From: Cavia porcellus
Lineage: Eukaryota; Chordata; Mammalia; Rodentia; Caviidae
Length of the DNA: 64,000 nt
NCBI RefSeq assembly: GCF_034190915.1
Contig: NW_026947486.1
Location: 100,979,123 to 101,043,122, forward strand
Reading direction: 5' to 3'
Under the pieces are notes generated by a model. It did no database searches and was not told the DNA's origin. It saw only the letters and a list, made by a program, of their open reading frames with translations. This document shows positions 60,301 through 64,000 of the stretch, piece after piece. Made by a program: the position numbers and the translations under genes. Positions within the stretch are counted from its first letter, which is position 1. Each line of letters begins with the position of its first letter.

Positions 60301-60953
60301 CTGTGAGCTAATATATGGTCTATTTTAGAAAATGATCCATGTACTGCTGAGAAGAATGTGTATTCTGATGTTGTTGGGTGGAACATTCTGTATATGTCTA
60401 TCAAACCCATTTGTTCACAGGTATGATTCAGTTCTGTTATTTCTTTACTCATTTTCTGTCTGGTTGATCTGTCCATTGGTGTCAATGGTATATTAAGGTC
60501 TCCTGTTACAATTGTGTTAATGATAATTTGAGTTTTCATTTCTGTTAATAATTGTTTTATATAACTGGGTGCTCTGGAGTTTGGTGCATATATATTTAAG
60601 ATAGTTATCTCTTCCTCTTGGAGTTTTCACCTTATGAGTATGTAGTGACCTTCTTTGTCCTTTATGGTCATTGTTGGTTTAAAGTTCACGTTGTCTGCAA
60701 ACAGAATGGCTACTCCTGCCTTTTTTTTGATTCCTGCTGCATGAAGAATTGTTTTCCCTCCTTTGACTTTCAGTCTGTGAGTATCCTTATGGGTTAGATG
60801 GGTTTCCTATAAACAGCATATGGTTGGATTTTGTTTCTTGATCCATTCTGCTTGTCTGTTTCTTTTGATTGGTGCATTGAGACCATTTACATTAATGGTT
60901 ATTACTGTTAAATGCTGGTTAATTGTAGGAATGTTATCTCTCTGCTGTTGCAT
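57340..60953 (-). pseudogene. L1 ORF2, copy C, several inactivating changes
   Basis: The start codon is at 60,951-60,953. The endonuclease part (about 60,150-60,953) has two in-frame stops, one replacing the Gln of the QETHL catalytic box near 60,810 and one near 60,635; GDLNIPL and DHSALKL remain. The reverse transcriptase (about 58,640-59,470) has [31 protein letters not shown] near 58,820, and motif A reading SIHAEKAFD, in which the catalytic Asp has become His (near 59,135). The C-terminal part has a cysteine cluster ([18 protein letters not shown]) at about 57,350-57,410. An ID SINE at 57,761-57,874 splits the C-terminal region. Confidence 0.88.
57761..57874 (-). mobile_element. ID-like SINE in L1 C ORF2, 12-bp target-site duplication
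   Basis: Reverse ID copy with a long T-run, 'ggattgaactcatgactgcc' and 'gccgctgagctaaatcccc', flanked by cagaaacttttt at 57,749-57,760 and 57,875-57,886. Confidence 0.92.
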
Positions 60954-61019
60954 CTTTATCTTTCTGTTCTGTTTAATTATTTGCTTTGCTTAGTGGTTTT
61001 TTCCTTTGTGTATCTAAAC

Positions 61020-62025
61020 TGTCTTTCAATATTCTTTGCAGGGTTGGTTTGGTGTTCATGAAGTTCTTCAGCTGTTCTTTGTCATGGAAGTATCGTATTT
61101 CACCATCTATTTTGAATGATAGTTTTGCAGGATATATCAGTCTAGGTTGGAAATCATTTTGCTTTAGGATCTGGAATACTTCACTCTATGCTCTTCTTGA
61201 CTTTATCGTTTGTGCTGAGAAGTCTGCTGTGATTCTGATAGGTTTTCCTTTATAAGTGATCTGTCTTTTCTCTCTGACAGCTTTTAATAATCTATTCTTG
61301 TGTTGGATTTCTGGGATGGTGATTATTATATGTCTGGGTGTAGTTTTATTTTGGTTATGACTATTTGGAGTTCTATATGCTTCACTGATCCTGATGTCAG
61401 TTTCTGATCTCATGCTTGGGAAATTTTCAGCTATTACTTCTCTAAATATCCTCTTGACATCCTTTATGTTGTCTCCTTCTTTTTCTTTAATCCCTATCAT
61501 TCTTATGTTATTCTTCTTTGCATCGTCTTGCAGTTGTTGAATTGTTGTTTCCTGATTCCTTGTTATTTTTAAAAGATCTTTCCTTTCCTGTTCACTAGCT
61601 GCAATCCTGTCTTCAAGGTCTGAAATTCTATCTTCACTTTCATTAAGGCGGTTTTTACAACTTTCCGTGGAGTTTTTTATTTCCTGTATATCTCTGTGCA
61701 TCTGCATTATGTATTCTGTTTGTTTCTTATATTGCTCGTCTAGGGATTCTATCTTTTTGTTTAGTTCCTCCAACTTTTTATCTGTGTTTTCTTTAGATAT
61801 ATTCAGAATCTCTTTCATTTCTTTTATCATTTCTTCTTTTATCTGGGAGATTATTTCAAGTTTGAATTTCTTTAAAGCTTCCTGGAGTTGCTTGTTAATT
61901 TCAGTAGCTATTGTGTCCAATATTTGAGGTGAATCACATATATTTTCTTCTATATACATTGCTCCTAGGGTTTCTTGAGATGGGCTGGAGGTTTGAGGTT
62001 GTAATTTGGTCTTTCGTTTTGTCAT
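61020..62025 (-). pseudogene. L1 ORF1, copy C, one premature stop
   Basis: ORF1p forms trimers and binds L1 RNA. From the Met at 62,025, a basic N-terminus (MTKRKTKLQ) is followed by a coiled coil at about residues 45-150 (IKEEMIKEMKEILNISKENT, then heptads to ISDLEDRIAASEQERKDLLK). An RRM-like part (NIRMIGIKEKEGDN ... REVIAENFPSM) and a C-terminal domain (PRHIIITIPEIQHKNRLLKA) come next. Translation stops after SRRA at 61,186 where a TGG codon has become TAG. The remaining ~55 codons, to about 61,020, continue in the same frame. Confidence 0.9.
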
Positions 62026-62029
62026 TTTC

Positions 62030-62797
62030 CTATATTTCTGTGTTTCAAGTATTATTTGAAAGCTTCCTGAGGATCTGTTGGAAATCCCCTTCTATGTTTG
62101 TAGCTACTGAGACTCTGGCACCATGCTACCCCAAGCCACTGGGCCTGCAGAACCAATGGCCCTCCTCTGCCTGCTCAGAACTCCGCAGTTCCAGACAAGC
62201 TGTGCCTCAGGGACACTGTGCGCCCACCTGCCCCTTTTAAGCTCAACAGCTCTCCAATCGCAGCCAGGATGTGGAGGCAGATGTAGATGCCTCAAACCTA
62301 CCTCTCCACTTCACTGCACCTGGAAGCCTGGAGGGACCCAAACAGTCTGAGCTCTGGGCAGAGTGCGCTGAGCACTCACCACAGGCTGCAGGGCCTCCGG
62401 AACCCATGATGCTCCACCACCCGCCGAGACATCCACAGTCCTCCAGACACACAGGGAGGCCAATGCAGGTGCCCCAGATCCACCCAGGCCCTCCTCTGCA
62501 CACAGATGGCTAGGTGCGGGAGGCCCAAATAGGCTGGGCTCTGGGGATAGTGTGGGCCCGCCCACCTGTTGGAAGCTCAGCAGTTCTCCAAGTGCAGCCG
62601 GGATGGGGAGGTGGATGTAGAGGCCTCAAACCCACTTCTCTACTTCACTGCCCCCAGAAGCCTGAAGGGTCCGGAACAGTCTGGGATTTGGGCAGTGTGT
62701 GCTGAGCACTCACCACAGGCTGCGGTGCCTCAGGAACCTGCGATCCCTCCCTGCTTGCTGAGATATACACAGTCCTCCAGACACATGGGGAGGCTGA
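62030..62797 (-). promoter_or_regulatory. Tandem ~334-bp monomers of the L1 C 5'UTR
   Basis: About two units. Marker 'aagctcaacagctctccaat' starts at 62,239 and its partner 'aagctcagcagttctccaag' at 62,573, a 334-base period. Within a unit two related half-units occur ('cagctctccaatcgcagcc' and 'cagtcctccagacacacagg'), each followed by a proline-codon-like CCCAGA/CCTGGA block and 'gaggcccaaa' or 'gggacccaaa'. In mouse, similar monomers are promoters; here that role is inferred. Confidence 0.75.
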
Positions 62798-62809
62798 TGC
62801 CTCTTTTTT

Positions 62810-64000
62810 GTTTTAAAAAGAAAACAAAACAAAGCATATCAGTGCAAAATGTTGCCGTTAACACAGGATGTCAAAACAACAGTTTATCAACAGTAGCTAC
62901 CATAATGTCTCTTCTTTTCTTAGAAATAGTGGTCCATACCTTCTCACACATAATAAGTTAATACAAATCCAAATAGTATAAAAATAATCAGAACACAGGA
63001 AGGAGAGTCTTCAGGGCTAACAAAACCATACACTAGGATATCAATAATGAGTGCCATAATGTCTCTTGTTTTCTTCAAATTAGATGTCCGTACCTTTATA
63101 GATATTGAAATCAAATAATTGAAAACAAAATTACACAAATCAAAACCAAGAATAAAATGATTATTGCACTTCAACACAGAGTGACAGGAAATCATCAATG
63201 GCTAACTGGACTCTTACACTTCTATTTCATTGAACTCTATTTTAACTTTGCTTGAGACTGTCTTTGAACTGTGTATTATTTAGAAATGGGTTATTTTGTT
63301 TCCACACATATTTAGATTTTCCTATTTTTTGTTTTATATTTTTAGATTGAGGATATTCTGTATCAGAGTTGCCTTTGTCACTGAAGTTGTGATTTTCTTG
63401 GTTCTTCATCTGAGGAAAGATTTTTTTTTTGTTTACTACATCACAATTCTTGTGTATATTATTTTAAAAGAATCTGGGTCCTAGGGGCCTGGGATTTAGC
63501 TCAGCAGCATAAGCACCTGCCTGGCAAGTGTGAGGTCATGAGTTCAATCACTGGTACTGAAAAAAAAAAGCATCTGGGTCCTATAAAGCATTTTATTTTA
63601 AATGTTAAAATTAGACATTTCCTGATACAAACTAAATGCTGACATGAAGGTCTTTTGACGTTTATAGAATAGGCTTCCATTGACATTTTTAATTTTCAGA
63701 GCCTTTATGATATTAACTTTGGTTTATAGGGTACCGGGGAGGCTCTGTTGGTCCCAACTGGTGTTACCTGTAGATGTGGACTGCATTTCCACCGAGGATG
63801 GTGTCTCTCAGAGGGAACAAGGAATTTAGACCCACAGAGATGAGGAAGCTTCCTAAGCCAGGCGCCTGGTGCCTGGTTCACTCGTAATGGCTGTGCTCCT
63901 TCACTTTGGGGGCTTTTGCCAAGAAAGGAAATCTCTTGTCTGTGACATTAAAGAGGCTTCTTGTCGAGTGTCATTGGTTTGGCTGGGTGTTTCTTGCCAC
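62810..64000. repeat. Duplicated segment, copy 3 (left part only)
   Basis: Aligns with 12,290-13,440: L1 3'UTR fragment (62,810-63,200), ancient L1 text ('gactgtctttgaactgtg' near 63,256) and the unique block with ggcgcctggtgcctggttca near 63,859. It runs off the window. The ID at 63,484 is absent from copy 1. Confidence 0.85.
63484..63571 (+). mobile_element. ID-like SINE in duplicated segment copy 3, 12-bp target-site duplication
   Basis: Sense ID copy ('gggatttagctcagcagcat', 'gagttcaatcactggtact', A-run) flanked by atctgggtccta at 63,472-63,483 and 63,572-63,583. The empty site in copy 1 reads actatgggtcctata near 12,990. Confidence 0.92.

Larger units (their letters stand above)
55809..62797 (-). 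mobile_element. LINE-1 copy C, near full length, best preserved, antisense
   Basis: A 7-kb L1 with 5'UTR monomers (62,030-62,797), ORF1 (about 61,020-62,025), ORF2 (about 57,340-60,953) and a 3'UTR to the T-run at about 55,810. It is inserted at the edge of the third duplicated segment. Coding damage is light compared with copies A and B, but both ORFs carry stops and one ID SINE interrupts ORF2. It is not retrotransposition-competent as read. Confidence 0.92.

Noticed and set aside
62104..62961. Several long overlapping frames at the right side
   Set aside because: Same reason: the L1 C 5'UTR monomers.

Overview
This window is rodent-type nuclear DNA made almost entirely of retrotransposon sequence, with no intact host protein-coding gene that I can recognise. 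The evidence for a rodent is: many short tRNA-derived ID-like SINEs whose heads read like ggggctggggatttagctc, B1/Alu-like 7SL-derived SINEs, MaLR-type LTRs, and LINE-1 elements whose tandem 5'UTR monomers recall rodent L1s. The ID copies carry an unusual A-rich tail (gataaaaaggaaaaagac) before the poly-A. That tail points to a non-murid lineage, perhaps a geomyoid or castorimorph rodent, but this is inference.

Layout. 1-5,310: an antisense L1 (copy A), inserted in an ancient L1 that can be followed in pieces to about 13,100. 6,615-10,400: an ORF2-less 'half-L1' (copy H1), nested in that ancient L1. 12,290-18,250: a segment that recurs, diverged, at 52,660-55,410 and at 62,810-64,000, so the window holds parts of an old dispersed duplication. 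19,690-25,440: antisense L1 copy B, followed by a compact cluster (25,556-27,152) of a tandem 208-bp duplication, an apparently perfect 232-bp inverted repeat and an ~80-bp minisatellite core. 27,160-37,000: mostly unrecognised DNA with scattered SINEs and a MaLR LTR. 37,149-42,680: a 5'-truncated antisense ERV-L provirus with gag, pro, RT, RNase H, integrase, dUTPase and 3' LTR. 45,343-48,500: a second half-L1 (copy H2) with a perfect 15-bp target-site duplication. 49,287-49,710: a decayed SCAN-domain coding fragment, the only host-gene-like sequence seen. 55,415-62,800: L1 copy C, the best preserved, with tandem ~334-bp 5'UTR monomers.

The most interesting observation is the pair of half-L1s. 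Both lack ORF2. Both share an ORF1-derived C-terminal tail (a GREA(T/S)MN motif) and a linker that I do not find in the full L1 copies here. The younger one carries the same 3'UTR as the autonomous L1s. This is what a lineage-specific HAL1-like family, copied in trans by L1 machinery, would look like. Every coding region reported is broken by stops or frameshifts, so the window looks like intergenic, transposon-rich DNA.
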